Source of the DNA: an uncultured Bacteroidaceae bacterium
GTDB lineage: Bacteria; Bacteroidota; Bacteroidia; Bacteroidales; Bacteroidaceae
DNA: 64,000 nt
Direction of reading: 5' to 3'
Assembly (NCBI GenBank): GCA_944321635.1
Contig: CALULY010000002.1
Coordinates: 62,001 to 126,000 of the forward strand
In this document: positions 13,484 through 20,898 of the stretch, one piece after another
How the letters are laid out: each line of letters opens with the position of its first letter
How positions within the stretch are numbered: the first letter of the stretch is position 1
Notes under the pieces: model-generated
Told to the model about the DNA's origin: nothing
The model's input: the letters and a program-made list of their open reading frames with translations, nothing else
The model's database searches: none
Position numbers and translations under genes: made by a program

Positions 13484-14149
13484 ATGACTAACATCGACGA
13501 GACAATCAAAGAGATAAAGACGCAATGCCGCCTGACCATGAACGGTGCAGTGTCGGCAGCCATGCGTGAGAGGGGCATAGTTTACAAGCTGAACTTCGGT
13601 GTCGAATACCCCCGCATCAAGACCATCGCCCGGCAATACGCACCTGACCACGGGCTTGCATCCGCCCTTTGGAAGAGCGGCATCCGCGAGTTGCAGATAA
13701 TGGCCGGCTTGCTCCAGCCCGCAGAGACGATGCTGCCCGAGATAGCATCCATCTGGATCGATGACATCACCAATTGCGAGCTGGCCGAGATGACGAGCAT
13801 GAACCTCTTGTGCCGCCTGCCCTACGCCCCAAGTGAAGCCTTGCGGTGGATAGCGTCCGACGACGAGATGCAGCAGTACTGCGGCTACCTGACCGTGGCA
13901 CGCTTGCTCGGACGAGGGACACAGTACAACGAGAGCGCGATGCACGAACTCATCGACCAGTCACTCTGCGCCGCGCTCAGCGAAGCGGTGTGGCCACGCC
14001 AGGGGGCTACGACCGTCCTCAAGGAACTTGCGGCGCAAAGCCCCACGCAATCCCGAGCCGTCATGGCGGCAGTCAATGCATACGCCGCGCACGGCAAACC
14101 ATTGTGGGAGGAACTCCGCACACAACTCCGCTACGCCGCCGCCCAATGA
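13484..14149 (+). CDS. AlkD-like DNA alkylation repair protein (HEAT-repeat)
   Basis: This encodes 221 residues, almost entirely alpha-helical, with the DNA alkylation repair (AlkD/AlkC) pattern: an N-terminal segment YKLNFGVEYPRIKTIARQYAPD followed by LASALWKSGIRELQIMAGLL, which matches the family's 'GV.vp.lr.iak ... LW.s..rE.r..a..ll' core. AlkD enzymes remove bulky N3- or N7-alkylated purines without base flipping. The catalytic Asp and Trp of AlkD cannot be assigned here, so this could be a non-glycosylase HEAT-like relative, which is common in Bacteroidales. ATG 13484 is the first ATG after the promoter box, giving the usual ~220-residue length. Confidence 0.75.
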   Translation: MTNIDETIKEIKTQCRLTMNGAVSAAMRERGIVYKLNFGVEYPRIKTIARQYAPDHGLASALWKSGIRELQIMAGLLQPAETMLPEIASIWIDDITNCELAEMTSMNLLCRLPYAPSEALRWIASDDEMQQYCGYLTVARLLGRGTQYNESAMHELIDQSLCAALSEAVWPRQGATTVLKELAAQSPTQSRAVMAAVNAYAAHGKPLWEELRTQLRYAAAQ

Positions 14150-14200
14150 GCCGCACGGTCATAGGCAATGCAAAAGATGTCCAACTATCGGAAAATTATC

Positions 14201-14208
14201 TAACTTTG
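14201..14208 (+). promoter_or_regulatory. -7 box for fur-purA
   Basis: TAACTTTG fits TAnnTTTG, 20 bp before the Fur-family start codon. No upstream -33 TTTG at normal spacing is evident. Confidence 0.5.
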
Positions 14209-14228
14209 TCGGACAACTCACCAAAGGT

Positions 14229-14708
14229 ATGGGAAACACGGACATACAAGAGAAAGTGCGCCAGATATTCACCGACTATCTCAGCAGGAACGGCCATAGG
14301 AGGACGCCCGAGCGGTTTGCCATACTTGACAAGATATATTCCATCGACGGGCATTTCAGCGTGGAACAATTGCTGCACGAGATGGAGGCGATGAAGTTCA
14401 GGGTCAGCCGGGCGACAGTCTACAACACCGTCACGCTGCTGCTTGATGCCAAGCTCATCGTCAGGCACAGCTTCAACAACAGCGCACAGTACGAGAAATC
14501 ATATAACACCCAGACGCACCACCACCTCATCTGCACCGAGTGCGGACGGGTGTCGGAGTTTGAAAACAAGGGTATAAAAGGAATAATCGAAGAGTCTAAA
14601 TTCCCACGGTTCACCGCCATGAACTACTCACTCTACGTCTACGGGATATGCAGCAACTGCAAAAGGCTCAAGACCATCAGGATGAAGAAACAAAACAAAA
14701 GCAAATAA
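14229..14708 (+). CDS. Fur-family metal- or peroxide-responsive repressor
   Basis: This encodes a 159-residue dimeric regulator of the Fur/PerR/Zur superfamily. The N-terminal winged helix (~15-90) includes NGHRRTPERFAILDKIY and the recognition helix RVSRATVYNTVTLL. The dimerisation domain has the metal ligands THHHLICTECGRVSEF and, near the end, GICSNCKRLK, so both CxxC pairs of the structural zinc site are present. Which metal it senses (iron, zinc or manganese/peroxide) cannot be told from sequence alone. It starts right after a -7 box and ends 3 bp before purA, an arrangement that ties purine synthesis to this regulator's own transcript. The last residues KKQNKSK form a basic tail. Confidence 0.9.
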   Translation: MGNTDIQEKVRQIFTDYLSRNGHRRTPERFAILDKIYSIDGHFSVEQLLHEMEAMKFRVSRATVYNTVTLLLDAKLIVRHSFNNSAQYEKSYNTQTHHHLICTECGRVSEFENKGIKGIIEESKFPRFTAMNYSLYVYGICSNCKRLKTIRMKKQNKSK

Positions 14709-14711
14709 GAC

Positions 14712-15989
14712 ATGAAATCAGTTGACGTACTATTAGGTTTACAATGGGGCGACGAGGGCAAAGGCAAGGTCGTCGATGTGCTTACACCCCGCTATGACGT
14801 CGTGGCACGCTTCCAAGGCGGGCCCAACGCAGGACACACCCTGGAGTTCGAGGGGCAGAAATATGTGCTCAGGTCCATCCCTTCGGGCATTTTCCAAGGC
14901 GACAAGATCAACATCATAGGCAATGGCGTAGTCCTTGACCCAGCCCTGTTCAAGCAGGAGGCGGAACAGCTGGCCGCAACGGGGCATGACTTGACCAAGA
15001 GGCTGTACATCTCAAAGAAAGCACACCTCATCCTGCCCACGCACAGGGTGCTTGACGCGGCATACGAAGCGGCCAAAGGCGCTGCCAAGGTGGGCACCAC
15101 CGGCAAAGGGATAGGCCCCACCTACACCGACAAGGCAAGCCGCAACGGTGTCCGCGTAGGGGACATCTTCGGGGACTTCGCAACAATCTACGCCAAGGCG
15201 AAGGCAAGGCACGAGGACATCCTGCGTTCGCTCGGCTACTCATACGACATCACCGAGGCAGAAAAGGAGTGGATGGAGGGAATCGACTACCTCAAGCGTT
15301 TCACAATCGTCGATGGCGAGTTTTTCGTCAACCATCTGCTCGACGAGGGCAAATCAGTGCTGTGCGAAGGTGCGCAGGGGACGATGCTGGATGTGGACTT
15401 CGGCTCCTATCCATTCGTCACTTCGTCCAACACCATCAGTGCCGGGGCCTGCACAGGCCTGGGCGTTTCGCCACGCAGGATAGGCGACGTCTACGGCATC
15501 TTCAAAGCCTACTGCACGCGTGTCGGCTCGGGACCGTTCCCCACGGAGCTTGATGACGAGGTTGGCGACAAGATCCGCGACAAAGGACATGAGTACGGAG
15601 CTGTCACTGGGCGCAAACGTCGCTGCGGATGGATAGACCTCGTGGCGTTGAAATATGCGGTGATGCTCAACGGAGTGACCAAACTGATCATGATGAAGAG
15701 CGACATACTCGACGACTTCGCAACGGTCAAGGCGTGCGTTGCCTACGAGGTCAACGGCGTGGAGACAGACCAATTCCCCTACGACATATCGACAGGCATC
15801 CGCCCGGTCTATGCCGAACTGCCCGGATGGCAGACCGACATGACCCGGATGACCAGTGAAGACGAGTTCCCGGAAGAGTTCAATGCCTACATTTCATTCA
15901 TCGAGGACTACCTGGGTGTCCCCGTAAAAATCGTTTCCGTAGGACCTGACCGCGAACAGACCATAGAGCGTTACACCGAGGGGGAATAA
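14712..15989 (+). CDS. purA: Adenylosuccinate synthetase
   Basis: This GTP-dependent enzyme joins IMP and aspartate to make adenylosuccinate, the first committed step to AMP, in the cytoplasm. The 425 residues match the family length. Diagnostic segments are LGLQWGDEGKGKVVD at the N-terminus (catalytic Asp and phosphate loop), GGPNAGHT, GTTGKGIGPTYTDKASR, the IMP-binding EGAQGTMLDVDFGSYPFVTSSN, and the aspartate-binding ATGRKRRCGW-type loop (here VTGRKRRCGWIDLVAL). It lies 3 bp downstream of the Fur-family gene and is followed by a strong terminator, so the two genes form one transcription unit. Confidence 0.97.
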   Translation: MKSVDVLLGLQWGDEGKGKVVDVLTPRYDVVARFQGGPNAGHTLEFEGQKYVLRSIPSGIFQGDKINIIGNGVVLDPALFKQEAEQLAATGHDLTKRLYISKKAHLILPTHRVLDAAYEAAKGAAKVGTTGKGIGPTYTDKASRNGVRVGDIFGDFATIYAKAKARHEDILRSLGYSYDITEAEKEWMEGIDYLKRFTIVDGEFFVNHLLDEGKSVLCEGAQGTMLDVDFGSYPFVTSSNTISAGACTGLGVSPRRIGDVYGIFKAYCTRVGSGPFPTELDDEVGDKIRDKGHEYGAVTGRKRRCGWIDLVALKYAVMLNGVTKLIMMKSDILDDFATVKACVAYEVNGVETDQFPYDISTGIRPVYAELPGWQTDMTRMTSEDEFPEEFNAYISFIEDYLGVPVKIVSVGPDREQTIERYTEGE

Positions 15990-16011
15990 TCCCCGCCCGG
16001 TGTCTACGACG

Positions 16012-16061
16012 CATCCGCCCCCGCCGAGCAATGATGGCTCGACGGGGGCGGATGGTTTTTT
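16012..16061 (+). terminator. Intrinsic terminator after purA
   Basis: Left arm 16012-16029 (CATCCGCCCCCG then CGAGC) pairs with 16037-16054 and is followed by a run of seven T. A weaker 7-bp hairpin at 16074-16091 (ACGCTTT/AAAGCGT) may serve the convergent toxin gene on the other strand. Confidence 0.9.
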
Positions 16062-16118
16062 ACATAAAGGGAAACGCTTTGTTAAAAGCGTCAGATGTAT
16101 CTTTTAGAGATAAAGGCT

Positions 16119-16460
16119 TTACATAAGCCCATTATTGATTAACAACTCTTCAATCTCTTGTTTTGATATGGAATCGCGCTCTGACTTGTCGTAAATATAA
16201 AGCAGGTTGATTTCCGTTTCATCAAACGAAACAACGACATTCAACGTTATCACTCTTGCACCACCGCTTTTGCCGCGTCCTTTGGACGTTATGCGCATAC
16301 GAATCTTGCGCAGCCCTCCGCCCAAGTCTACGCCTAACTGATGGTTGGACAGCAATTCGTCGCCAAGGGTCTGGATGTCCGACTTCAATGAGGGGTAACG
16401 TTTCCCAAGGCGCTTGGCTTCTTTTTCAAAAGTTTGTTGGACTTTAATCTTGTAATTCAC
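16119..16460 (-). CDS. RelE/ParE-superfamily toxin
   Basis: This encodes 113 residues with the RelE/ParE fold pattern: an N-terminal helix pair (YKIKVQQTFEKEAKRLGKRYPSLKSDIQTLGDEL), then strands containing GGGLRKIRMRI, GGARVITLNVVV and INLLYIYDKSERD, and a C-terminal helix. Toxins of this fold either cut mRNA at the ribosome or poison gyrase; the sequence alone does not separate these. It is the second gene of a pair: its start overlaps the antitoxin's end by 17 bp. The operon is visibly richer in A/T than its neighbours, suggesting acquisition. The C-terminal SISKQEIEELL stretch is typical of the Bacteroidetes versions. Confidence 0.85.
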   Translation of the reverse strand: MNYKIKVQQTFEKEAKRLGKRYPSLKSDIQTLGDELLSNHQLGVDLGGGLRKIRMRITSKGRGKSGGARVITLNVVVSFDETEINLLYIYDKSERDSISKQEIEELLINNGLM

Positions 16461-16689
16461 TGTCCCACTCCTTCATGAATTCATCAAACGGTTTGCTCCT
16501 CCCCGCCTTCATGTCTTTTAGACCTCGGTCTATGCCTGCGAGTACCTCCTCTTTGCTTATAGCATCCTTGGCATCCTCCTTTTTCGTCCCTTCCAATAGC
16601 CGTTCAGCCAGCCACTCGCGGTTGCGTTCACTCAGGGACAGCGACTGGATGTATTGCCACAGGCTCTCCATTGATGCTGACACTTTCAT
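16444..16689 (-). CDS. Antitoxin partner of the RelE/ParE toxin
   Basis: This encodes 81 residues, helical and acidic at the C-terminus (PFDEFMKEWDSELQD), which is typical of the unfolded toxin-neutralising tail. The N-terminal half (SLWQYIQSLSLSERNREWLAERLLEG) is a helical dimerisation region rather than a clear ribbon-helix-helix, so DNA binding is less certain. ATG 16689 is chosen because AGGAGGAG lies just before it, an unusually strong Shine-Dalgarno for this genome; the internal ATG at residue 7 lacks one. It is transcribed first and overlaps the toxin gene. Confidence 0.83.
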   Translation of the reverse strand: MKVSASMESLWQYIQSLSLSERNREWLAERLLEGTKKEDAKDAISKEEVLAGIDRGLKDMKAGRSKPFDEFMKEWDSELQD

Positions 16690-16727
16690 GTTTGCTCCTC
16701 CTATGTTGGTTATTATTCCCGCAAGTG

Positions 16728-16758
16728 CAAAGATAAATCAATTAGCGGCAATTGCAAT
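16728..16758 (-). promoter_or_regulatory. Promoter of the toxin-antitoxin operon
   Basis: On the minus strand ATTG (16755-16758), a 19-bp spacer and TATCTTTG (16728-16735) match the Bacteroidetes TTTG-N19-TAnnTTTG arrangement, 39 bp before the antitoxin start. Confidence 0.65.
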
Positions 16759-16834
16759 TTGTCAATGACAAATGGGATGTAGCCTCATCATCATCCCCCA
16801 GACCACACGCGCAAGTTTGCTGGCACTGGAGATG

Positions 16835-16926
16835 AAGTCTGTTTTTAGGCTAAATCTATATGTTTTCAAGTTGCAAACATATAGTTGCAGGTTGCGTTTA
16901 TGTGTTTTTAGCCTAAAAACAGACTT
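16835..16926. repeat. 92-bp inverted-repeat element
   Basis: Perfect 20-bp terminal inverted repeats (16835-16854 and 16907-16926; core GTTTTTAGGCTAAA) enclose a second, perfect 10-bp inverted repeat CTATATGTTT / AAACATATAG (16856-16865, 16875-16884). The interior shows a loose ~20-22 bp GTTTT/GTTG periodicity. No coding capacity and no second copy is seen in the window. It could be a MITE, a multi-site operator or a cruciform-forming element. It lies in the 809-bp gap 16690-17498, which also contains the RNA at 17171-17360. Confidence 0.75.
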
Positions 16927-17048
16927 TTCATGCTTTGCCGGCGACTTTAGGGGTAATGACGGGTGCACGGATGCGCCTTGCGGGGGATACGCAGGTGTGC
17001 CGTGCTGGCATCGTGGCGGGGGATGCGAATTAATTTTATCAAATAAAT

Positions 17049-17079
17049 GTTGGAATGTTGCAACTTCTTTCTAATTTTG
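17049..17079 (+). promoter_or_regulatory. Promoter upstream of the structured RNA and PEGA cluster
   Basis: GTTG (17049-17052) and TAATTTTG (17072-17079) are separated by 19 bp, close to the Bacteroidetes consensus. The next feature downstream is the structured RNA, then the first PEGA-cluster lipoprotein. Confidence 0.55.
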
Positions 17080-17170
17080 GCGACAATACGTCTGGTGCGC
17101 CGCGACAGGCGCAGACGGTAAAAACATAAAGCCTATGAGGAAATAAGTAAGATTTTAGCACATACATTGT

Positions 17171-17360
17171 AGAATATCGGAAAAAGCGTTTAGCTTGTAC
17201 CCTTGTCTTTGGAACTTCGACAACTTCAATGACATCCAAGAGTAAAGCAGGAACGCTCACGCCGTTTAGGCGTGGGCTTTACTCTATGATTCTGGATGTC
17301 AGGTAGTCGAAGACCTCAAAGACAGAAACCAACGGAGTTGTCCACGCTTTTTCTATGTAT
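17171..17360 (+). ncRNA. Rod-shaped structured RNA, candidate 6S RNA
   Basis: About 190 nt can fold into one long interrupted helix. A closing stem (GGAAAAAGCG at 17179-17188 with CGCTTTTTCT at 17344-17353) is followed by a large asymmetric bubble. Above it come TGTCTTTG/CAAAGACA (17204-17211 with 17317-17324), TTCGAC/GTCGAA, GACATCC/GGATGTC and AGAGTAAAGC/GCTTTACTCT, ending in the hairpin CACGCC-GTTTA-GGCGTG. Closing stem, large central bubble and long distal helix is the architecture of 6S RNA, which binds the housekeeping RNA polymerase holoenzyme; a Bacteroidetes 6S class is known. The arms show no coding pattern. The strand is inferred from the promoter at 17049. The identity as 6S is inference; a structured RNA is well supported. 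Confidence 0.6.
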
Positions 17361-17498
17361 GGGCTTCCGTTCCTCAAGCATCCAAGGGCAAGACTCCACA
17401 ACGACAAGATTCATTCATTAACCCGGTTGAGGTTGCAACCTCCGGCATTGTCATCCATGTCTGGCGGCGCAAGACTTCGACCCTCAAACCAAGGTAAT

Positions 17499-18527
17499 AT
17501 GAAAAAAAACTCAAAACTCATCAAATTGACTGCGGTTTGCCTCTCGGCCGCAATGCTGTCATCGTGCGCAACGATGTTTCCGGGTAAAAGGAAGGTGACA
17601 TTTGTCTGCGACGGAATGAACGATCCGGTCAACATCCAGATCGACGGCAAGATGCACAGCAACGTGACACTCCCCTACAAAACGAAAATCAAAAAGGGAT
17701 ATGGAGACTCGCACGTCAGGGTCACTTCGCCAAACTATGAACAGTTGGACCTGACAATAGGCAAGAAATTCAATCCACTGTTTATTGCCAACTTCTTCCT
17801 GAGCGGTGTCGGCATAATCATCGATGCTGCCACTGGGGCAATCATGAAACCCGAGAGGGACACCTATTGGTTGAATATGCAACGCAAGGACAGTGGTTTC
17901 GACGGACAGATAGTAATCAACAACAACATTGAGCCCGCGCCGCAAGGCCCGGTGTCGCGTGACAACGCCGGGGCTACCGACTTGGAGAACACCATCATCC
18001 GTTGGTTCATCGACTCCAACCCGCAAGGAGCACGGGTCTACTGGAGGGTGGTGTCGAATGTGCCGCAGGAAGTGAAAAACACCAACGAGACCTACCTGAT
18101 GACCACGCCGTATGAGGAGACGCGGGCTTTCAACATCCTCGGGCTGACCTACGAAAACTCGACCAATGTGCAGATTGAAATCAAGCTGGAGAAGTCGGGC
18201 TACGAGACACAGGTCAAGCGGTTCAACGTGCGGCAAGCGATAGACCAGCAGGAGATAAGCTCATTCTTTGAGCTCGTCCCCAAGGCCAACCAGCACCAGG
18301 TGCAGCCGCAACAGTACTACCAACCGCAGCCACAGCAGCAACCCTACTACCAACCGCAGTACCAGCAGTATGGCCAGCCGCAGTACCAGCAACCCCAGTA
18401 CCAGCAGCAACCGCAGCAGTACGGCCAACCGCAGTACCAGCAGCCACAGTACCAGCAGCAAGGACAGTACAACCAAGGGCAATATGGGCAACCGCAATAC
18501 TACCAGCAGAACCAGCCTCGCCGCTAA
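17499..18527 (+). CDS. PEGA-like lipoprotein with shared C-terminal domain and Q/P/Y tail (paralogue 1)
   Basis: This encodes a 342-residue lipoprotein: signal sequence MKKNSKLIKLTAVCLSAAML with lipobox LSSC, then a PEGA-like beta domain (RKVTFVCDGMNDPVNIQIDGKMH, SNVTLPYKTKIKKGYGDSHVRV). A hydrophobic stretch (FNPLFIANFFLSGVGIIIDA, ~105-125) follows that could be a membrane-associated hairpin. Residues ~162-261 are the domain shared by this cluster (IIRWFIDSNPQGARVYWRVV, EVKNTNETYLMTTPYEET, KRFNVRQAIDQQEISSFFEL). The last ~80 residues are repeats of Q, P and Y. I chose ATG 17499 because it gives the lipoprotein signal; a longer frame from 17355 begins inside the RNA's 3' arm. The function is unknown; lipidation suggests the envelope. 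Confidence 0.85.
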   Translation: MKKNSKLIKLTAVCLSAAMLSSCATMFPGKRKVTFVCDGMNDPVNIQIDGKMHSNVTLPYKTKIKKGYGDSHVRVTSPNYEQLDLTIGKKFNPLFIANFFLSGVGIIIDAATGAIMKPERDTYWLNMQRKDSGFDGQIVINNNIEPAPQGPVSRDNAGATDLENTIIRWFIDSNPQGARVYWRVVSNVPQEVKNTNETYLMTTPYEETRAFNILGLTYENSTNVQIEIKLEKSGYETQVKRFNVRQAIDQQEISSFFELVPKANQHQVQPQQYYQPQPQQQPYYQPQYQQYGQPQYQQPQYQQQPQQYGQPQYQQPQYQQQGQYNQGQYGQPQYYQQNQPRR

Positions 18528-18957
18528 GGCGGGCGCGTCACTGCACCGCGCGGCGGCAGCATCGGCAGCCATGCTGCCCGTGCTGCTTGCCATGGTGCTG
18601 ACGGCCTCATGCTGGACGGCGCAGATCTCGTCATGGCCGTCCGGAGCTGAGGTGTGGCGGGGCGAGAAGTTCCTTGGCCGGACCCCTTGCGAGGTGCAAT
18701 TGCCGGCTTCCACCTATCACAAAAAGGTGGCGCTCCCGTGGGTGCTGACATTCAAGTTGAACGGTCACGCCGAGGAGGCGCGGTTCATCCCCGGAGACCT
18801 TGAGAGGGTCGAGAGCAAGTTCCTCATCGACTACACCTTCAAGTATGTGCCTTGGGACGTGCAGCAACAGGTGCCGCAGCCGCAACCCTACTACGGGCAG
18901 CCCATGCAGCCGCAATACCAGCAGCCGCAGCAAGGGCAGCCATACCAATATTATTAA
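18484..18957 (+). CDS. PEGA-domain lipoprotein, short form (paralogue 2)
   Basis: This encodes 157 residues consisting of a lipoprotein signal (MLPVLLAMVLTASC), one clear PEGA domain (SSWPSGAEVWRGEKFLGRTP, CEVQLPAS, then LPWVLTFKLNGHAEEARF) and a Q/P/Y tail ending QPYQYY. It lacks the shared C-terminal domain of its neighbours. The start is uncertain: ATG 18571 gives a signal with no positive charge, while ATG 18484 overlaps the end of paralogue 1 by 44 bp and supplies an R/K-containing n-region. I list 18484. PEGA domains are extracellular beta-sandwich modules found in bacterial surface proteins. The gene looks like a stripped duplicate in the same transcription unit. Confidence 0.7.
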   Translation: MGNRNTTSRTSLAAKAGASLHRAAAASAAMLPVLLAMVLTASCWTAQISSWPSGAEVWRGEKFLGRTPCEVQLPASTYHKKVALPWVLTFKLNGHAEEARFIPGDLERVESKFLIDYTFKYVPWDVQQQVPQPQPYYGQPMQPQYQQPQQGQPYQYY

Positions 18958-18978
18958 AACCAACAACCGACTACTACA

Positions 18979-19801
18979 ATGGCAACAATCAGAAACCTAC
19001 TCTCATTGGTGGTGCTGGTGGCGGTGCTTGCCGCCTGCAAGTCTACTGCCACATCGACACAGATGTGCTATGTGGACATCACAAGCAACCCCAGCGGCGC
19101 AATGGTCTTGCGCGACGGGCAGCAGATAGGCACTACCCCCTGCACGGTGCAGTTGCCCATCACGGCTACTGCCACTGCAACACTCAAGGGCTTTAAAAGT
19201 ACCGTCAACACGGTTCATAGCTCCTTGGGAACTTGACTTTGTGAAAGACGGCTACACGGAGCACCTGACGATGGAACCGGCGCAATGTCCTTTCATCAAT
19301 GGCCGCAACGTCATCGACTATACATTCCGCGCCCTGCCTTACATGAACGACCCGACCATCCCGATGGGCGAGGCCGGCAAGATGGTGAGCCGCGACAATC
19401 CCGGCGGGACGGCGTTGGAAGGGACGGTGATAAGGTGGTTTTTCGACTCCGAGCCACGGGGCGCAAGGATTTACTGGCGGGTTGTCTCCAACGTTCCCCA
19501 GGAGGTGAAGAACACCAATGAGACCTACCTGATGACCACGCCCTATGAGGAGACGAGAGGGTTCAACATCCTCGGGCTGACCTACGAGAACTCGCGCGAC
19601 GTGACCATAGAAGTCAAAGTCTCCAAGCAGGGCTACGAGGACCAGGTCAAACGTTTCAACGTGCGGCAGGCGATAGACCAGCAGGAGATAAGCTCATTCT
19701 TTGAGCTCGTCCCCAAGACCGGCAACTACCCGCCCCAGTACCAGCAGCCGCAACCCTACTACGGGCAGCCGTACTACCAGCCGCAAGGGCAGTATTATTA
19801 A
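18979..19801 (+). pseudogene. PEGA-domain lipoprotein gene broken by a frameshift (paralogue 3)
   Basis: The first frame (18979-19236) encodes a lipoprotein signal with lipobox LAAC, then a PEGA domain (ITSNPSGAMVLRDGQQIGTT PCTVQLP), but stops after VNTVHSSLGT. The second frame continues in perfect register with the paralogues: APWELDFVKDGYTEHLTMEP, then the shared C-terminal domain and a Q/P/Y tail ending at 19801. Comparison with PWELTFTKDGYTEEAT (paralogue 4) shows that one extra base separates the halves, most simply in the AAAA run at 19196-19199 or between there and 19220. It is therefore a recent single-base frameshift, a sequencing error or, less likely, a programmed shift. The second half could be translated from GTG 19241 but would have no export signal. 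Confidence 0.8.
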
Positions 19802-19869
19802 TATATGTTATAAGAACAACGTCAAACCGACATAAACACAACATCAACCATAACTAAAACAATGTAACC

Positions 19870-20880
19870 ATGCTAAAGAAATTATCATTAATTGCGACAA
19901 CCTTGGCATTTGCCTTCGCGGCAAGCAGCGGCGAGGCCAGCGCACGGGACTGGACTTACTTCCAGAAAGTGCGCATAGTCTCAACGCCGTCAGGGGCGAA
20001 TGTCATGTTTGACGGGAAGAACATCGGCACCACGCCATGCGAGACCGAGTTGCCTGTCATAGTAGACAAACACACGATGCGTGCGACCGCCAACACCGAG
20101 CCTTGGGAGTTGACGTTCACCAAGGACGGCTACACGGAGGAAGCAACCTATGACCCGTTCACATTGGAGAGTGATGGCAGGGGATTCCGTCACAAGCTGC
20201 TGGTCAACCACACGATGACAAGCATCCCCAAGGAGACTGCTCCAGTCGCGCAAAACGTGGTAACGGGCGGCAGGGTGACACGTGACAACCCGGGAGGTTC
20301 GGACTTGGAGAACGTGATAATCCGCTGGGCCATCGATTCCGAGCCACGTGGGGCACGCGTCTATTGGAGGGTAGTGTCCAATTGTCCGCAGGAAGTGAAG
20401 AACACCAACGAGACCTACCTGATGACCACGCCGTATGAGGAGACGAGGGCTTTCAACATCCTCGGGCTGACCTACGAAAACTCGACCAATGTACAGATTG
20501 AAATCAAACTGGAGAAGTCGGGCTACGAGACACAGGTCAAACGGTTCAACGTGCGGCAGGCGATAGACCAGCAGGAGATAAGCTCATTCTTTGAGCTCGT
20601 CCCCAAGGCCAACCAACGCCAGCCACAGTACTACCAGCAGCCGCAGCCGCAGTACTATCCACAGCAGCAATACGGCCAGCCTCAGCAACAGTATCCCCAG
20701 TACCAGCAGCCGCAACAACCCTACGGCCAACCGCAACAGTACGGGCAGCCGCAGTACAACCAGCAGCCCCAGCCCCAGCAGGCGCAACCACAGTACCCGC
20801 AAGGCCAGCCGCAACAGCCGTACGGCCAACCCCAACAACAGTATCCGCAAGGACAACCAAACCAATACTATCGTTACTAG
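19870..20880 (+). CDS. Exported PEGA-domain protein with shared C-terminal domain and long Q/P/Y tail (paralogue 4)
   Basis: This encodes 336 residues. The signal peptide MLKKLSLIATTLAFAFAASS lacks a lipobox cysteine and is cut near ASARD, unlike its lipoprotein siblings. The PEGA domain (IVSTPSGANVMFDGKNIGTT PCETELP) is followed by PWELTFTKDGYTEEATYDPF, then the shared domain at ~146-246 (IIRWAIDSEPRGARVYWRVV through ISSFFELVPK). The last ~90 residues are QPQYYQQ/YGQPQQ-type repeats. The shared domain is nearly identical to paralogue 1 even at the DNA level, including synonymous sites, over about 250 bp. That points to recent gene conversion or duplication. The Q/P/Y tail is probably disordered and could be adhesive or a spacer. 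Confidence 0.88.
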   Translation: MLKKLSLIATTLAFAFAASSGEASARDWTYFQKVRIVSTPSGANVMFDGKNIGTTPCETELPVIVDKHTMRATANTEPWELTFTKDGYTEEATYDPFTLESDGRGFRHKLLVNHTMTSIPKETAPVAQNVVTGGRVTRDNPGGSDLENVIIRWAIDSEPRGARVYWRVVSNCPQEVKNTNETYLMTTPYEETRAFNILGLTYENSTNVQIEIKLEKSGYETQVKRFNVRQAIDQQEISSFFELVPKANQRQPQYYQQPQPQYYPQQQYGQPQQQYPQYQQPQQPYGQPQQYGQPQYNQQPQPQQAQPQYPQGQPQQPYGQPQQQYPQGQPNQYYRY

Positions 20881-20898
20881 CCATCAAAATCAAGCACC

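Noticed and set aside
16074-16091. Strong terminator for the toxin gene
   Set aside because: The hairpin is only seven base pairs and the following T-rich stretch is interrupted; it is mentioned under the purA terminator but not listed separately.
17355-17498. Extended N-terminus for the first PEGA-cluster gene
   Set aside because: The frame starts inside the 3' arm of the structured RNA, and its extra residues precede a complete lipoprotein signal beginning at 17499.
18268-18483. Early start for PEGA paralogue 2 inside paralogue 1
   Set aside because: The extra residues are a Ser/Thr/Asn-rich shift-frame reading of the Q/P/Y repeats and carry no signal.
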